Assembly (NCBI RefSeq): GCF_002813245.1
Contig: NZ_PHUF01000004.1
Coordinates: 436,001 to 500,000, forward strand
From: Novosphingobium kunmingense
GTDB lineage: Bacteria; Pseudomonadota; Alphaproteobacteria; Sphingomonadales; Sphingomonadaceae
Direction of reading: 5' to 3'
Length of the DNA: 64,000 nucleotides
The notes under the pieces are model-generated. The model was not told where the DNA came from. It saw only the letters and a list, made by a program, of their open reading frames with translations, and did no database searches. The position numbers and the translations under genes are program-made. This document shows positions 8,814 to 18,342 of the stretch, piece by piece. The stretch's first letter is position 1, and the number at the start of each line of letters is the position of its first letter.

Positions 8814-9707
8814 TCAGGCCTCGTCGCGGGCGCTATTCCGGGCCATGACGAGCGCGCTCGCCACCAGAATCATTCCCACCAGGTCGACCACGCCCAGCAC
8901 CTCGCCAAAGGCCAGCCAGCCAAGCGCGACGGCGACGACCGGCTGGCACAGCAGCGCGAGGCCGAACACGAGCGGCGAGAAATGCCGCAAGGCGAAGATC
9001 AGCAATCCCTGCCCGATCACCTGGCTGCACAGCGCCAGTCCGATCAGCGGCCACCACCGATTGGGCATCACCGTCTCGCCCAGGGCCGTGGCCACGGCGA
9101 GCAGCACCGGCACCCCGACCAGGCTTGACCAGAACACCAGGGCCCAATTGCCCGCACTGGCCCGCGGGCGCTGAAGCAGGATGATGTAACCGGCGTAAAG
9201 CAAGCCGGCGAGAACGCAGAACAGGTCCCCGATCAGCGTCGTCCGGTCGATCTCGAGCGAACGGCCGAACAGGATCGCGGCCCCCAGCAGGGCAAGGCCG
9301 AAGGCCAGCCACTCACCGCGATAGGGCCAGCGCCGCAGCGCTACCATGCCCCAGGCCATGACCACCAGGCTACCCGCATTGCCGAACAGCGTCGCATTGC
9401 CCAACCGGGTATAAAGGATGCCGACATGCCAGGCCGCAAGGTCGAGAGCGAAGAACGTGCCTGCCCCGGCAATGGCCCACCACACGCCCGGAGCAAAGCC
9501 GATCAGCCTCTGCCGGCTGGCCAGCGCGATCCCGGCGAGCAGCGGCAAGGGCAACAGCAGGCGCCAGAAGCCGGCCGCAACAGGCCCTGTATCGGCCAGC
9601 CGGACGAACCACGGCCCCAGCGACAGCGCGGCGTTGCCGCCGATCAGCGCGGCAAAGTGCCATCCATTCCAGTTTCGAGCCGGCCCCGTTGCATTCCCCA
9701 TGGACAC
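8814..9707 (-). CDS. DMT-family (EamA) transporter
   Basis: About 295 residues with ten hydrophobic segments forming the duplicated EamA fold (first half begins LIGGNAALSLGPWFVRLAD, second half WALVFWSSLVGVPVLLA). These inner-membrane proteins export or import small metabolites; the substrate cannot be told from sequence. The start could be GTG at 9707 (GGAG 7 bases upstream) or ATG at 9701. It stands alone, divergent from the alkene reductase gene. Confidence 0.85.
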   Translation of the reverse strand: MSMGNATGPARNWNGWHFAALIGGNAALSLGPWFVRLADTGPVAAGFWRLLLPLPLLAGIALASRQRLIGFAPGVWWAIAGAGTFFALDLAAWHVGILYTRLGNATLFGNAGSLVVMAWGMVALRRWPYRGEWLAFGLALLGAAILFGRSLEIDRTTLIGDLFCVLAGLLYAGYIILLQRPRASAGNWALVFWSSLVGVPVLLAVATALGETVMPNRWWPLIGLALCSQVIGQGLLIFALRHFSPLVFGLALLCQPVVAVALGWLAFGEVLGVVDLVGMILVASALVMARNSARDEA

Positions 9708-9760
9708 GCCTTAGCTCCACCGGGTCGATTGCAAAACGAAATTGAAGGACCGCCCCGCCG

Positions 9761-10855
9761 ATGCACGATTCCCTGTTCCAGCCGCTGCGCCTTGGCGCGA
9801 TCGAGGCGCCCAACCGGATCCTTATGGCTCCCTTGACGCGCGGACGATCGGACCCGGGATCGGTGCCCAACGCGATGATGGCCGAATATTACCGCCAGCG
9901 CGCCGGGGCCGGGCTCATCATCAGCGAAGCGACCGGCATCAGCCGCGAAGGTCTGGGCTGGCCCGCCGCCCCCGGCATCTGGAGCGTCGAGCAGACCGAA
10001 GCGTGGAAACCGGTGACAGAGGCCGTACACCAGTCCGGCGGACGGATCGTCCTGCAGCTGTGGCACATGGGCCGGATCGTCCATCCCGACTTCCTCGACG
10101 GCGCACCGCCGGTATCGGCCAGCGCCACGACCGCGCCCGATCATGCGCACACGCCGACGGGCCGCAAGCCCTACGAACAGGCCCGCGCGGCGACGCTGGA
10201 CGACATCGCCCGGATCGTCGACGATTATGGCAAGGCGGCCGAAAACGCGAAGGCGGCCGGCTTCGACGGGGTGCAGCTGCACGGCGCCAACGGCTACCTG
10301 GTCGACCAGTTCCTGCGCGCCGGCACCAACCTGCGCGACGACGATTACGGCGGCAGCCCCGAAAACCGCGCGCGCTTCCTGCGCGAAGTGCTGGCGCGGC
10401 TGGTCGCCGTCTGGGGCAAGGAACGCGTCTCGGTGCGGCTTTCGCCCAACGGCGAGACCCAGGGCTGCGACGATCCCGATCCCGCTTCGATCTTCGCTGC
10501 TGCGGCGCGCGCCTGCCAGGATGCCGGGCTCGGCTTCGTGGAACTGCGCCAGCCCGGTCCCGATGGCACCTTCGGGCGGACCGACGTGCCGCAGCAGGAC
10601 GCCCTGATCCGTTCGATCTACACCGGTCCGCTGGTGCTCAATTCCGACTACACCGCCGAACAGGCCGCGGCCGACGTCGAATCCGGGCGCTGCGATGCGA
10701 TCAGCTTCGGGCGGCCCTACATCTCCAATCCCGACCTTGCCTGGCGCATCCGCAACGGCGCCGAATGGGCGCCCAACGTCGACGTGCCGCGCAGCTGGTA
10801 CCTGCCCGGGCCGCAGGGCTACGTCGACTACCCCGTGCTCGAACCGGTCGGCTGA
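9761..10855 (+). CDS. Old Yellow Enzyme family alkene reductase
   Basis: A 364-residue FMN-dependent ene-reductase of the NemA/XenB type, reducing activated C=C bonds of enones or nitro compounds with NAD(P)H. Visible are the N-terminal FMN loop (NRILMAPLTRGRSDP), VLQLWHMGRI, the substrate pair in HGANGYLVDQF, YGGSPENRARF and the C-terminal phosphate site ISFGRPYISNP. It is followed 6 bp later by a CitE-like gene, so the two probably form an operon. The physiological substrate is unknown. Confidence 0.92.
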   Translation: MHDSLFQPLRLGAIEAPNRILMAPLTRGRSDPGSVPNAMMAEYYRQRAGAGLIISEATGISREGLGWPAAPGIWSVEQTEAWKPVTEAVHQSGGRIVLQLWHMGRIVHPDFLDGAPPVSASATTAPDHAHTPTGRKPYEQARAATLDDIARIVDDYGKAAENAKAAGFDGVQLHGANGYLVDQFLRAGTNLRDDDYGGSPENRARFLREVLARLVAVWGKERVSVRLSPNGETQGCDDPDPASIFAAAARACQDAGLGFVELRQPGPDGTFGRTDVPQQDALIRSIYTGPLVLNSDYTAEQAAADVESGRCDAISFGRPYISNPDLAWRIRNGAEWAPNVDVPRSWYLPGPQGYVDYPVLEPVG

Positions 10856-10861
10856 GGGGGC

Positions 10862-11728
10862 ATGGCTATCCGATCCTGGCTGTTCGTGCCGGGCGACAGC
10901 GCAAAGAAGCTGGGCAAGGCGCCGTCCGCCGGTGCCGACGTGCTGATCGTCGATCTCGAGGACTCGGTGGTGCCGGAGCGCAAACCCGCCGCCCGCGAGC
11001 TGACCTGTGCCTGGCTGAAGGAGCATGGCGAACGGGCCGGACGCTGGGTGCGGATCAACGCCCTCGACACCGACTGGTGGCGCGAGGATCTGGCCGCCGT
11101 CCTGCCCGGCGCGCCCGATGGGATCGTGGTGCCCAAGTCGGCAGGTCCCGACACCGTGGCGCTGGTCTCTGCCGAACTCGATGCGCTTGAAGCCCGGCAC
11201 GGCCTGGCCATCGGATCGACCCGCATCATGCCGCTGGTCAGCGAAACCGCCGCGGCGGCGCTGACCATCCCGGCCTATGTCGGATCGACCCTGCCCCGCC
11301 TGGCCGGCCTGACCTGGGGCGCCGAAGACCTCTCGGCCGCCATCGGCGCGACCCGCAAGCGCGACGCGGGAGGGGCGTGGACCGACACCTTCAGGATGGT
11401 GCGCAGCCAGGCCCTGCTCGCTGCCCATGCGCTGGGCGTTGCAGCGATCGACACGCTCCACGCCGACTTTGGCGATGCGGCGGGATTGCAGGCCGCGGCC
11501 GAAGCGGCGCGGGCCGACGGGTTTGCCGGAATGCTCGCTATCCATCCCGCGCAGGTCGCGGTGATCAACGCCGCCTTTACCCCCTCGACGGCCGAACTGG
11601 CCGAGGCGCAGGCGATCGTTTCGGCCTTTGCCGAGAGCCCCGATGCGGGCGCCTTGCAGATCGGTGGAAAGATGATCGACCGGCCGCATCTGCAACTGGC
11701 GCTGCGCGTGCTGGCAAGCGCCGAATAG
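10862..11728 (+). CDS. HpcH/HpaI aldolase, CitE-like CoA-ester lyase
   Basis: A 288-residue TIM-barrel lyase of the citrate-lyase beta-subunit family. Visible are RSWLFVPGDSAKKLGKA, the metal and acid cluster VDLEDSVVP, GIVVPKSAG, a Glu in LVSETAAA and the active-site tail AIHPAQV. Stand-alone homologues cleave malyl- or citramalyl-CoA-type esters rather than acting in citrate lyase, and no citrate lyase alpha or gamma subunit is nearby. GAGGGGG precedes the ATG, 6 bp after the alkene reductase stop. Confidence 0.88.
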   Translation: MAIRSWLFVPGDSAKKLGKAPSAGADVLIVDLEDSVVPERKPAARELTCAWLKEHGERAGRWVRINALDTDWWREDLAAVLPGAPDGIVVPKSAGPDTVALVSAELDALEARHGLAIGSTRIMPLVSETAAAALTIPAYVGSTLPRLAGLTWGAEDLSAAIGATRKRDAGGAWTDTFRMVRSQALLAAHALGVAAIDTLHADFGDAAGLQAAAEAARADGFAGMLAIHPAQVAVINAAFTPSTAELAEAQAIVSAFAESPDAGALQIGGKMIDRPHLQLALRVLASAE

Positions 11729-11779
11729 CTGCTCGTCCGCCGTCCGGCTGCGCGACCCGGAGGGTTGCCCGGGAAGGCC

Positions 11780-12085
11780 CTATTCGGCGGTCGCTGCCGG
11801 TGTCGGGCTGGCCGATGCCGACGGGCTGGGCGCTGCCTCCGATGCGGCGGCCGCAGGGCTATCGTCGCGACTGCTGGCAGACGGGTCCTGGCCCTTGGTC
11901 CGCGCTGTGCCGGTCGCGGGGGCGAGCGGCGGCTGCGACTTGACCTGATCGTAAGGCAGCATGGCGTCGCTGACCGATCCGGGCAGAACCTCGCCCTCGG
12001 CCTTGCCGCCGGCTTCGCGTTCGCTCTTGCCGCAGCCGGAAAGCGCCAGGACGACGGCGAGGCTGGCGGCTGCGGCACGGTTCAT
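11780..12085 (-). CDS. small lipoprotein of unknown function
   Basis: A 101-residue predicted lipoprotein. A type II signal peptide ends in the lipobox LSGC with Cys at residue 18. The mature part is low complexity, rich in Ala, Ser and Pro after residue 60, with no recognisable domain. It starts 7 bp after the lipB stop and is probably co-transcribed with it. Confidence 0.65.
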   Translation of the reverse strand: MNRAAAASLAVVLALSGCGKSEREAGGKAEGEVLPGSVSDAMLPYDQVKSQPPLAPATGTARTKGQDPSASSRDDSPAAAASEAAPSPSASASPTPAATAE

Positions 12086-12092
12086 GGGTGGA

Positions 12093-12761
12093 TCATTCCT
12101 TTGGACAGGGGCTGTCTAGCAGGGCGAGGAAATCGTCCATGCGCGCCAGCAATGCCCGATCCCAGGCTGCAAAATCAAGCTGCACCCCCAGCCGCTCAAG
12201 GCTGGTGACGCCGAATTCATCGATCCCGCAGGGCACGATCCCGCCGAAATGCGACAGGTCGGGCGACAGGTTGACCGAAAAGCCGTGCATCGTGACCCAG
12301 CGCCGGATCCGCACGCCGATCGCGCCAATCTTCGCCTCGCGCCCGTCGACGTCGCGAGTCCAGATTCCGATCCGCCCGTCCGCACGCCAGCTTTCGACGC
12401 CGAAATCGCCAAGCGTCGCGATGACCCAGCCTTCCAGCGCATGAACGAAGCCGCGCACGTCGCGCGCGCGCTTGCGCAGGTCGAGCAGCACATAGCCGAC
12501 CCGCTGGCCCGGACCATGATAGGTATAGCGCCCGCCCCGCCCGGCTTCGACCACCTCGAACCGGGGGTCGAGCAGTTCGTCGGCGGCAGCGCTGGTTCCG
12601 GCGGTGTAGACCGGCGGGTGCTCCAGCAGCCAGACCAACTCGCGGGCATTCCCTTCGGCGATCGCGGCGTTGCGCTCGGTCATCGCGTCCAGGGCGGCAC
12701 GATAGGGTACCTGGTCGCGGTCGATGCGCAGTTCGATATCGTCGCGGGGGGTTTCGGCCAT
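12093..12761 (-). CDS. lipB: octanoyltransferase LipB
   Basis: Transfers octanoyl from acyl carrier protein to lipoyl domains, the first step of lipoate assembly on the 2-oxoacid dehydrogenases and the glycine cleavage system. The 222-residue protein has the signature [20 protein letters not shown], the conserved Lys in [21 protein letters not shown], and the catalytic Cys in [14 protein letters not shown]. The start is the ATG at 12761 ([11 protein letters not shown]); the upstream open frame is not similar to the family. lipA is not in the window. Confidence 0.95.
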   Translation of the reverse strand: MAETPRDDIELRIDRDQVPYRAALDAMTERNAAIAEGNARELVWLLEHPPVYTAGTSAAADELLDPRFEVVEAGRGGRYTYHGPGQRVGYVLLDLRKRARDVRGFVHALEGWVIATLGDFGVESWRADGRIGIWTRDVDGREAKIGAIGVRIRRWVTMHGFSVNLSPDLSHFGGIVPCGIDEFGVTSLERLGVQLDFAAWDRALLARMDDFLALLDSPCPKE

Positions 12762-12825
12762 GGCGCTGGTTGCGTGGCGACAAACGCTGTGGTTATCAAG
12801 AGCCAACAATTGGAAGGGGCGCGCC

Positions 12826-13632
12826 GTGAAGTTCGACAGCAACCAGGCCTGGAAGGACGCCAACGCTTCGGTGCTGGCCAACCGCGACGTGCTGATGGCC
12901 CTGGCCGGGGTCTTCGTTGCCCTGCCCAACCTTGCCCTCGCCACCTTTCTCCCCCCGCCCGAAGCGCCCAGCGGAACCGCGCCGGAGGCGGCCTTCGCCC
13001 TGCTCGGAGAATATTACACCAAGGCCTGGCCGGCCCTGGTCGTCATGGCGCTCCTGCAGCTGCTCTGCACGCTGACCATGCTGACCCTGTTTACCGACCG
13101 TAGCCGCCCGACCGTCGGCGAAGCGATGAAGCGCGCCGTGCAAAGCGTGCTGCCGGTACTCGCCGCGCAACTACTCATCGCGCTGGGCATTGCCGCGCTG
13201 ATGGTGCTGGGCGGCGCGCTGGCCGTGTCGGCGGCGGCGCGGGCGATCGTCGCGGTGGTGCTGATTGCCGGAGTCGCCTGGGTGTTCTTGCGCACGTCTC
13301 TGGTCACGCCGGTCGTGGTGGTGGAAGACCAGCGAAATCCGATCAAGGCCATTGCGCGGTCCTGGGCGCTGACCAGGGGATCGGCCGGACGGCTGCTGCT
13401 GTTCTTCGTGCTGCTGGTGGTGGTCGCCGTGGTGCTTTACGTGCTGATCGGCGGGGTGCTGGGGCTGCTGGTGTCGTTCGTCGCCTCGGGCGCAGCAGAG
13501 GTCGCGGTCAAGGATCTGATCGCCGCCTTCCTGCAGGCGATAGCAACGGTCTATTCGGTCGCGATCATCGCCGCGTGCCACCGCCAACTCGCCGGACCCA
13601 GCGCAGAGGCGGCGGCGCGGGCCTTCGAATAG
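12826..13632 (+). CDS. multi-pass membrane protein, GPDPase-membrane-domain-like
   Basis: A 268-residue inner-membrane protein with about six hydrophobic segments. The motif [25 protein letters not shown] and the overall pattern resemble the glycerophosphodiester phosphodiesterase membrane domain / YciC-like family, without any catalytic domain. The start is GTG at 12826 with GGAAGGGG upstream. Function unknown. It converges on the PmtA-like gene with only 2 bp between stops. Confidence 0.65.
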   Translation: MKFDSNQAWKDANASVLANRDVLMALAGVFVALPNLALATFLPPPEAPSGTAPEAAFALLGEYYTKAWPALVVMALLQLLCTLTMLTLFTDRSRPTVGEAMKRAVQSVLPVLAAQLLIALGIAALMVLGGALAVSAAARAIVAVVLIAGVAWVFLRTSLVTPVVVVEDQRNPIKAIARSWALTRGSAGRLLLFFVLLVVVAVVLYVLIGGVLGLLVSFVASGAAEVAVKDLIAAFLQAIATVYSVAIIAACHRQLAGPSAEAAARAFE

Positions 13633-13634
13633 GC

Positions 13635-14261
13635 CTATTCCTTCCAGCCCCAGAACAGCTTGCAGGGCAGGACGTTCAGCAGTTCGAAGCCCGAATCGAT
13701 GTGGCGGAAATGGCGCGCCATGAAATCGCGCGCAGCCGCTGTAAACTGATAGACCAGAAAGGCGCCGCCCGGGCGCAGCACACGGTGCGTGGCCGCGGCA
13801 ATTTCCGCGCCGACCCCGTCAGGCAGGGTCGAGAAGGGCAGGCCCGACAGGACGTAGTCGGCATGGGCATGGCCGTGGGCGCGGATGATGGCTTCCACGT
13901 CGGCCGCCGATCCGAGCACGGCGGTGAAGCGGCTGTCGGCGATCGTCGCCTTGAGATATTCGATATAGCGCGGGTTGGTGTCGATAACGATCAGCGAACC
14001 GTCACGCGGCAGCCGCTCCAGCACCGGGCGGCAGAAGGTGCCGACTCCGGGGCCGTATTCGACGAACAGCTTGCATTCGTTCCAGTTCACCGGCCCCAGC
14101 ATCTTGGCGATGGTGAAGCGCGAGGACGGAATGATCGATCCGACCATCACCGGGTGTTCGATGAACCCTTCCAGGAACACGCCCCAGGGTCCCAGCTTCC
14201 GCATGATCCGGCGCTTCAGCCGTTGCGGCAATGCCTCCTGGGCAAGCTCGGTGCTGGTCAT
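13635..14261 (-). CDS. phospholipid N-methyltransferase-like SAM methyltransferase (PmtA family)
   Basis: A 208-residue class I SAM-dependent methyltransferase. The N-terminal amphipathic segment and GFIEHPVMVGSIIPSSRFTIAKML are typical of soluble PmtA-type phospholipid N-methyltransferases. The SAM site is FVEYGPGVGTF, followed by LIVIDTNPRYIEYL and a Leu-Pro-Phe motif (LSGLPFSTLP). It probably methylates a phosphatidylethanolamine-type lipid headgroup at the membrane; whether it yields phosphatidylcholine is inference. Confidence 0.75.
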   Translation of the reverse strand: MTSTELAQEALPQRLKRRIMRKLGPWGVFLEGFIEHPVMVGSIIPSSRFTIAKMLGPVNWNECKLFVEYGPGVGTFCRPVLERLPRDGSLIVIDTNPRYIEYLKATIADSRFTAVLGSAADVEAIIRAHGHAHADYVLSGLPFSTLPDGVGAEIAAATHRVLRPGGAFLVYQFTAAARDFMARHFRHIDSGFELLNVLPCKLFWGWKE

Positions 14262-14358
14262 GCTGGGAAGGGTATCCTGAAAGGGGGTAACGGCCCGCGC
14301 ATTTCACAAATTTAACCGCCCATTGCAAGGCAAGAGAGACAGGACTAGCGCAGATGCG

Positions 14359-15750
14359 ATGAATCGCGCCGACCCGCCCTCTCCGGACGCGATGGCCCAG
14401 CCAGCGGCCAGCGCGCCGGTGACCACGACGACGCTCCCCACGGGGCGCCTGGTGCTGCTTTACCTGGTGATGCTGGTGACGGCGGCAGGCAACACCGCGA
14501 TGCAATCGGTCATGCCCTCGATCGGCACGGCCCTGAAGGTCGAGGATTTCTGGATCAGCCTGGCCTACACCTGGTCGGCGCTGCTGTGGATGACCTGTGC
14601 GCCGATGTGGGCGCGTCGCTCCGACCGGCGCGGCCGCAAGGCGATGATGGCGATCGGGCTGATCGGCTTCATTTCCAGCTTCGCGCTGTGTGGGCTGACG
14701 CTCTACCTCGGCCTGCACGGTTTCCTTGGCGGAGCAGCCACGCTGCTGACGTTCGCGCTGTGCCGATCGCTCTACGGCGGGTTCGGATCGGCCGCTCCGC
14801 CGGCGGTCCAGGCCTATGTCGCCAGCCGTACCAGCCGGGCCGAGCGGACCAAGGCCTTGTCGCTGATCTCGTCGAGCTTCGGGCTCGGCACCGTACTCGG
14901 CCCAGCGCTTGCGCCACTGCTGATCCTGCCCGCCCTGGGCCTGGTCAGTCCGTTCCTCGCCTTTGCCCTGATCGGGGTTGCCGTACTTGTCGCGCTGCGC
15001 CTGCGCCTGCCCGACGATACGCCGGCCTTTGCCGGGCGCGGCGACATCATGGCCGCGCCCTTCAGCGCCAATTCGAACAGCAGCGCGCGCGAACGCGGCG
15101 ATCCGGACGAAGCGCATGGCGATGCCGAAACGGGCGCCTTGCCCACCGATGTCGCCAAGCTTTCGTGGTTCGATCACCGCCTGCGCCCGTGGCTGGTTGC
15201 GGGCCTGGTCGGCGGCCACGCCCAGGCGGCGGTGATGGGGATCGTCGGCTTCCTCATACTCGACCGGCTTGGCCTGCGCGCCGATCCGGCGGCAGGAGCA
15301 GGCCCGATCGGCCTGGTCTTGATGGCCGGCGCCATGGCGACGCTGCTGGCGCAATGGGGGGTAATTCCCTTGTTCCAGCTTGGCCCGCGTTCCTCCTGCC
15401 TGTCAGGCATGGTGATAGCCGCCATCGGCACGGCGCTGCTGGCTGTCGCGGGCGATCTTCACACGATTACGCTGGGCGTGGCGCTGGCCTCGATGGGCTT
15501 CGGGCTGTTCCGCCCGGGCTTTACCGCTGGCGCTTCCCTTGCCGTCACGCGGGCAGAACAGGGGCAGTCCGCCGGCATCGTCGCGTCGGTCAACGGCGCC
15601 GCCTATATCGTCGCGCCGGCGCTTGGCGTCTGGCTTTACGGCCATTCGCCCGCGGTCGGTTTCGCCGTGATCGAATTGCTCTGCGCGGCGGTGATCGTGC
15701 TTGGCCTGCGCGGGATGAGCCGCGACGAAGTGCTGATCAAGCCGCGCTGA
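14359..15750 (+). CDS. MFS transporter
   Basis: A 463-residue major facilitator protein with about twelve membrane segments. The loop 2-3 motif is RRSDRRGRKAMM. A hydrophilic central loop (about residues 235-280, rich in Ser, Glu and Asp) separates the halves. The ATG at 14359 is taken as start, although its ribosome site is weak. Family context suggests drug or metabolite efflux; the substrate is not predictable. It converges on arsC with 7 bp between stops. Confidence 0.82.
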   Translation: MNRADPPSPDAMAQPAASAPVTTTTLPTGRLVLLYLVMLVTAAGNTAMQSVMPSIGTALKVEDFWISLAYTWSALLWMTCAPMWARRSDRRGRKAMMAIGLIGFISSFALCGLTLYLGLHGFLGGAATLLTFALCRSLYGGFGSAAPPAVQAYVASRTSRAERTKALSLISSSFGLGTVLGPALAPLLILPALGLVSPFLAFALIGVAVLVALRLRLPDDTPAFAGRGDIMAAPFSANSNSSARERGDPDEAHGDAETGALPTDVAKLSWFDHRLRPWLVAGLVGGHAQAAVMGIVGFLILDRLGLRADPAAGAGPIGLVLMAGAMATLLAQWGVIPLFQLGPRSSCLSGMVIAAIGTALLAVAGDLHTITLGVALASMGFGLFRPGFTAGASLAVTRAEQGQSAGIVASVNGAAYIVAPALGVWLYGHSPAVGFAVIELLCAAVIVLGLRGMSRDEVLIKPR

Positions 15751-15757
15751 TCGGCTC

Positions 15758-16102
15758 TCAAAGGATTTCGCGCACCCGGTCCTGGGGCCGGCACAGCCGC
15801 ACGCCCTTGTCGGTTTCGACCAGCGGCCGCTCGACCAGCTTGGGGTCCGCCGCCATGGCCGCCAGCACCTCGGCATCGCCGGCCTGGGGAAGCCCGCGTT
15901 CTTCGGCGTCGGTGCCGCGCAGGCGCAGCCCCTGCTGGGGCGTGATCCCGGCGTCACGATAGAGCTGCGCCAGCTTGTCCGCGCTCGGCGGGGTCTTGAG
16001 ATATTCGATCACCGTCACGGCAAGCCCGGGCGTTTCCTCCAGAATGGCCAGCGTCTTGCGGGACGTGCCGCAAGACTGGTTGTGCCAGATCGTCGCTTTC
16101 AT
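15758..16102 (-). CDS. arsC: ArsC-family glutaredoxin-dependent arsenate reductase
   Basis: A 114-residue thioredoxin-fold protein of the ArsC/Spx/YffB superfamily. The catalytic Cys11 is in HNQSCGTSRKTL, where the usual NPxCGTS has Gln for Pro. The conserved basic residue motif and ERPLVETDKGVRLCRP match arsenate reductases that use glutathione and glutaredoxin. AGGAGG lies upstream of the ATG. No arsR or arsB is nearby, so this is an isolated gene rather than an ars operon. It shares its upstream region, with the Fur-like boxes, with the siderophore receptor. Confidence 0.85.
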   Translation of the reverse strand: MKATIWHNQSCGTSRKTLAILEETPGLAVTVIEYLKTPPSADKLAQLYRDAGITPQQGLRLRGTDAEERGLPQAGDAEVLAAMAADPKLVERPLVETDKGVRLCRPQDRVREIL

Positions 16103-16169
16103 GGATCCTCCTGAACGTTTCGGGCCGCCCTATCGGCAAATCGACGGGCGGGCAATTTTCCCGCTTGCC

Positions 16170-16188
16170 AATGCGAACGATTCGCATT
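16170..16188. promoter_or_regulatory. Fur-box-like palindrome, distal
   Basis: A 19-bp sequence AATGCGAACGATTCGCATT with perfect 8-bp arms around a 3-base centre. Its length and arm sequence fit a Fur operator. It lies between divergent arsC and the TonB receptor gene, about 50 bp upstream of the receptor start. Confidence 0.7.
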
Positions 16189-16201
16189 AGCGGCAATGTC
16201 G

Positions 16202-16224
16202 TTATTGAGAATTACTCGCAATAA
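16202..16224. promoter_or_regulatory. Fur-box-like imperfect palindrome, proximal
   Basis: An imperfect inverted repeat with 6-bp outer arms TTATTG and CAATAA; 9 of 11 position pairs match. The core TTGAGAATTACTCGCAATA is close to classical Fur boxes that contain GAGAATTA. It ends 15 bp before the receptor ATG, where a bound repressor would block transcription or translation. Confidence 0.65.
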
Positions 16225-16239
16225 GTGTTCGGGGAAATC

Positions 16240-18342
16240 ATGAAAACTGCTTGCCGTTTCCTGCTGTCGTCTGCCGTCCTTGGTCTTGCCCTGCCTACCG
16301 CCACCATGGCGAATACCGCGACCCTCGCCGAAATGGAATCGGGCCAGGCACCGATCATCGTCAATGGCCAGCGCGAAGGCTATGCGATCGACGACGTCGA
16401 TGCGACCAAGACCGGGACGCCGCTTCTCGACACCCCGCAAAGCGTCACGACGATCGGGCGTGAGCAGCTGAACGACCAGGCGGTCGAAGCGCTCAACGAC
16501 GCGCTGCGCTACGTTCCCGGCGTAGTCCTTGGCCAGGGCGAAGGGCACCGTGACCAGATCGTCCTGCGCGGCCAGAGCAGCACCGCCGATTTCTTCCTCG
16601 ACGGGCTGCGCGACGATGCCCAGTACTATCGCCCGCTGTTCAACACCGAACGGGTGGAAGTCCTGAAAGGCGCCAATGCCCTGCTGTTCGGGCGCGGCGG
16701 CGGCGGCGGGATCATCAACCGCGTGTCCAAGTCCGCCGGGTTCGAAGCGGATGCCGTCGGTCTGTCGGGCGGTGTCGATACCTTCGGCGCCTGGTCCGTG
16801 GCGGCCGACGCCAACCTGGTGATGAACGACACGCTCGCCCTGCGTCTCAACGGCACCTACGAAGAACTCGCCAATCACCGCGACGTTTATGAAGGAGAGT
16901 TCATCGGGGTCGCCCCCACCCTTGGCGCGCGCCTCGGCGAAGCGACCACGCTGACCCTTGCCTACGAGTACGACCGCGACGACCGCGTGATCGAACGCGG
17001 GATACCCTCGCTCGGCGGCAACCCGATCCGCGGCTACGATGAAACCTTCTTCGGCACGGCCGAAGTCAACCAGGGCACGGTCGATGCCCACATCGCCCGG
17101 GCCCGGATCGACCACGAACTGGCCGACGGGCTGACCCTGTCGGTCGCGGGCCTGTTCGCCAGCTACGACAAGCTCTACGCCAACATCCTGCCCTCGTCGG
17201 CCACCGCCACCACGGTAACGCTGAGCGGCTATGAAAGCGGCAGCAAGCGCATCAACTGGATCGGCCAGGCCAACCTCGTCTGGAAGGGCGAAACCGCCGG
17301 CATCGGCCACACGCTGCTGGCGGGTATCGAAGGCGGCAGCCAGATCAGCGAATCGACCCGCCGGAACGTGCTGTTCACGACGGCGGCCGGGGGCACCGCA
17401 GCGAGCGCCACCGTGCCGCTTGCGCAAAGCCTCACGATCCCCGGCACCAGCTGGACCGGGCTTGTCACCAACGCGCGATCCTCCGTTGCGACGCTTTCGG
17501 CCTATTTCCAGGACCAGGTCGAACTGACCGACTACCTGCAGGTGATCGCCGGCGTGCGTTACGACCGGTTCGAGATCGATGCCTTCAACCGCCTGACCGC
17601 GCTGGCCACCACCCGCCAGGACGGCAAGTGGTCGCCGCGTTTCGGCGTGGTCGTAAAGCCGCAGGCCAACCTGTCGCTCTATGCCAGCTATGCGAAAAGC
17701 TTCCTGCCGCAGACCGGTGACCAGTTCTCCACCCTGGACGCCGCCTACCAGACGCTCGACCCCGAAGCCTTCCGCAACCTTGAATTCGGGATCAAGTGGG
17801 ACGCCGCGCCGGGCCTCGCGTTGACCGCCGCCGCCTTCCAGGTCGACCGGTCGAACACCCGCGTCGCCGATCCAGCCAACCCAGGCTATTTCGTCCTGAC
17901 CGGCGCGAGCCGGGTCAAGGGCCTGGAGGCCGCGCTTTCGGGCCGGATCCTGCCCAGCTGGTCGGCAACCCTGGCCTACACCTACCAGGAAGGCGAGATC
18001 CGTTCGGCGACCAGCGCCGCCCCGGCCGGTCGCCAGCTCGACAAGCTGCCCCGCCACCAGGCCAGCGCCTGGACCCGCTATGACGTGAGCGACCGGCTGG
18101 GCCTGGGGCTTGGCGTGGTCCACCAGTCGAGCCAGTACGCGACGATCAGCAATGCGGTCACCCTGCCCGCCTTCACCCGGCTCGACGCGGCGGTCTATTA
18201 CGACGTCAGCGAACGTTTCGCGGTGCAGCTCAATGTCGAGAACCTGACCGACACGCGCTATTACCCGAGCGCCCACACCGACAACAACATCGCGACAGGC
18301 GAACCGATCAACGCGCGGATCACGGCGCGGGTGAAGTTCTAG
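16240..18342 (+). CDS. TonB-dependent siderophore receptor
   Basis: A 700-residue outer-membrane receptor, probably for a ferric catecholate-type siderophore. A signal peptide covers residues 1-23. The plug domain (about residues 60-170) has DTPQSVTTIGREQL, the LRGQSSTADFFLDGLRDD loop and VEVLKGANALLFGRGGGGG. A 22-strand barrel follows, ending in a terminal Phe (ITARVKF), as BamA substrates do. The start is the ATG at 16240. No fecIR pair or TonB is adjacent. Iron regulation is supported by the two Fur-like boxes. Its stop shares a CTAG with the convergent neighbour. Confidence 0.93.
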   Translation: MKTACRFLLSSAVLGLALPTATMANTATLAEMESGQAPIIVNGQREGYAIDDVDATKTGTPLLDTPQSVTTIGREQLNDQAVEALNDALRYVPGVVLGQGEGHRDQIVLRGQSSTADFFLDGLRDDAQYYRPLFNTERVEVLKGANALLFGRGGGGGIINRVSKSAGFEADAVGLSGGVDTFGAWSVAADANLVMNDTLALRLNGTYEELANHRDVYEGEFIGVAPTLGARLGEATTLTLAYEYDRDDRVIERGIPSLGGNPIRGYDETFFGTAEVNQGTVDAHIARARIDHELADGLTLSVAGLFASYDKLYANILPSSATATTVTLSGYESGSKRINWIGQANLVWKGETAGIGHTLLAGIEGGSQISESTRRNVLFTTAAGGTAASATVPLAQSLTIPGTSWTGLVTNARSSVATLSAYFQDQVELTDYLQVIAGVRYDRFEIDAFNRLTALATTRQDGKWSPRFGVVVKPQANLSLYASYAKSFLPQTGDQFSTLDAAYQTLDPEAFRNLEFGIKWDAAPGLALTAAAFQVDRSNTRVADPANPGYFVLTGASRVKGLEAALSGRILPSWSATLAYTYQEGEIRSATSAAPAGRQLDKLPRHQASAWTRYDVSDRLGLGLGVVHQSSQYATISNAVTLPAFTRLDAAVYYDVSERFAVQLNVENLTDTRYYPSAHTDNNIATGEPINARITARVKF

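Noticed and set aside
11729..11779. Possible hairpin between the CitE-like gene and the lipoprotein gene
   Set aside because: The stem is short and lacks a T-run in either direction.
15758..16102. arsC as part of an arsenic resistance operon
   Set aside because: No arsR, arsB, acr3 or arsH is nearby; the gene stands alone between an MFS gene and the siderophore receptor.
16099..18276. A 725-codon open frame antisense to the TonB-dependent receptor
   Set aside because: The plus-strand frame has plug, barrel and terminal Phe; the antisense product has no recognisable features.
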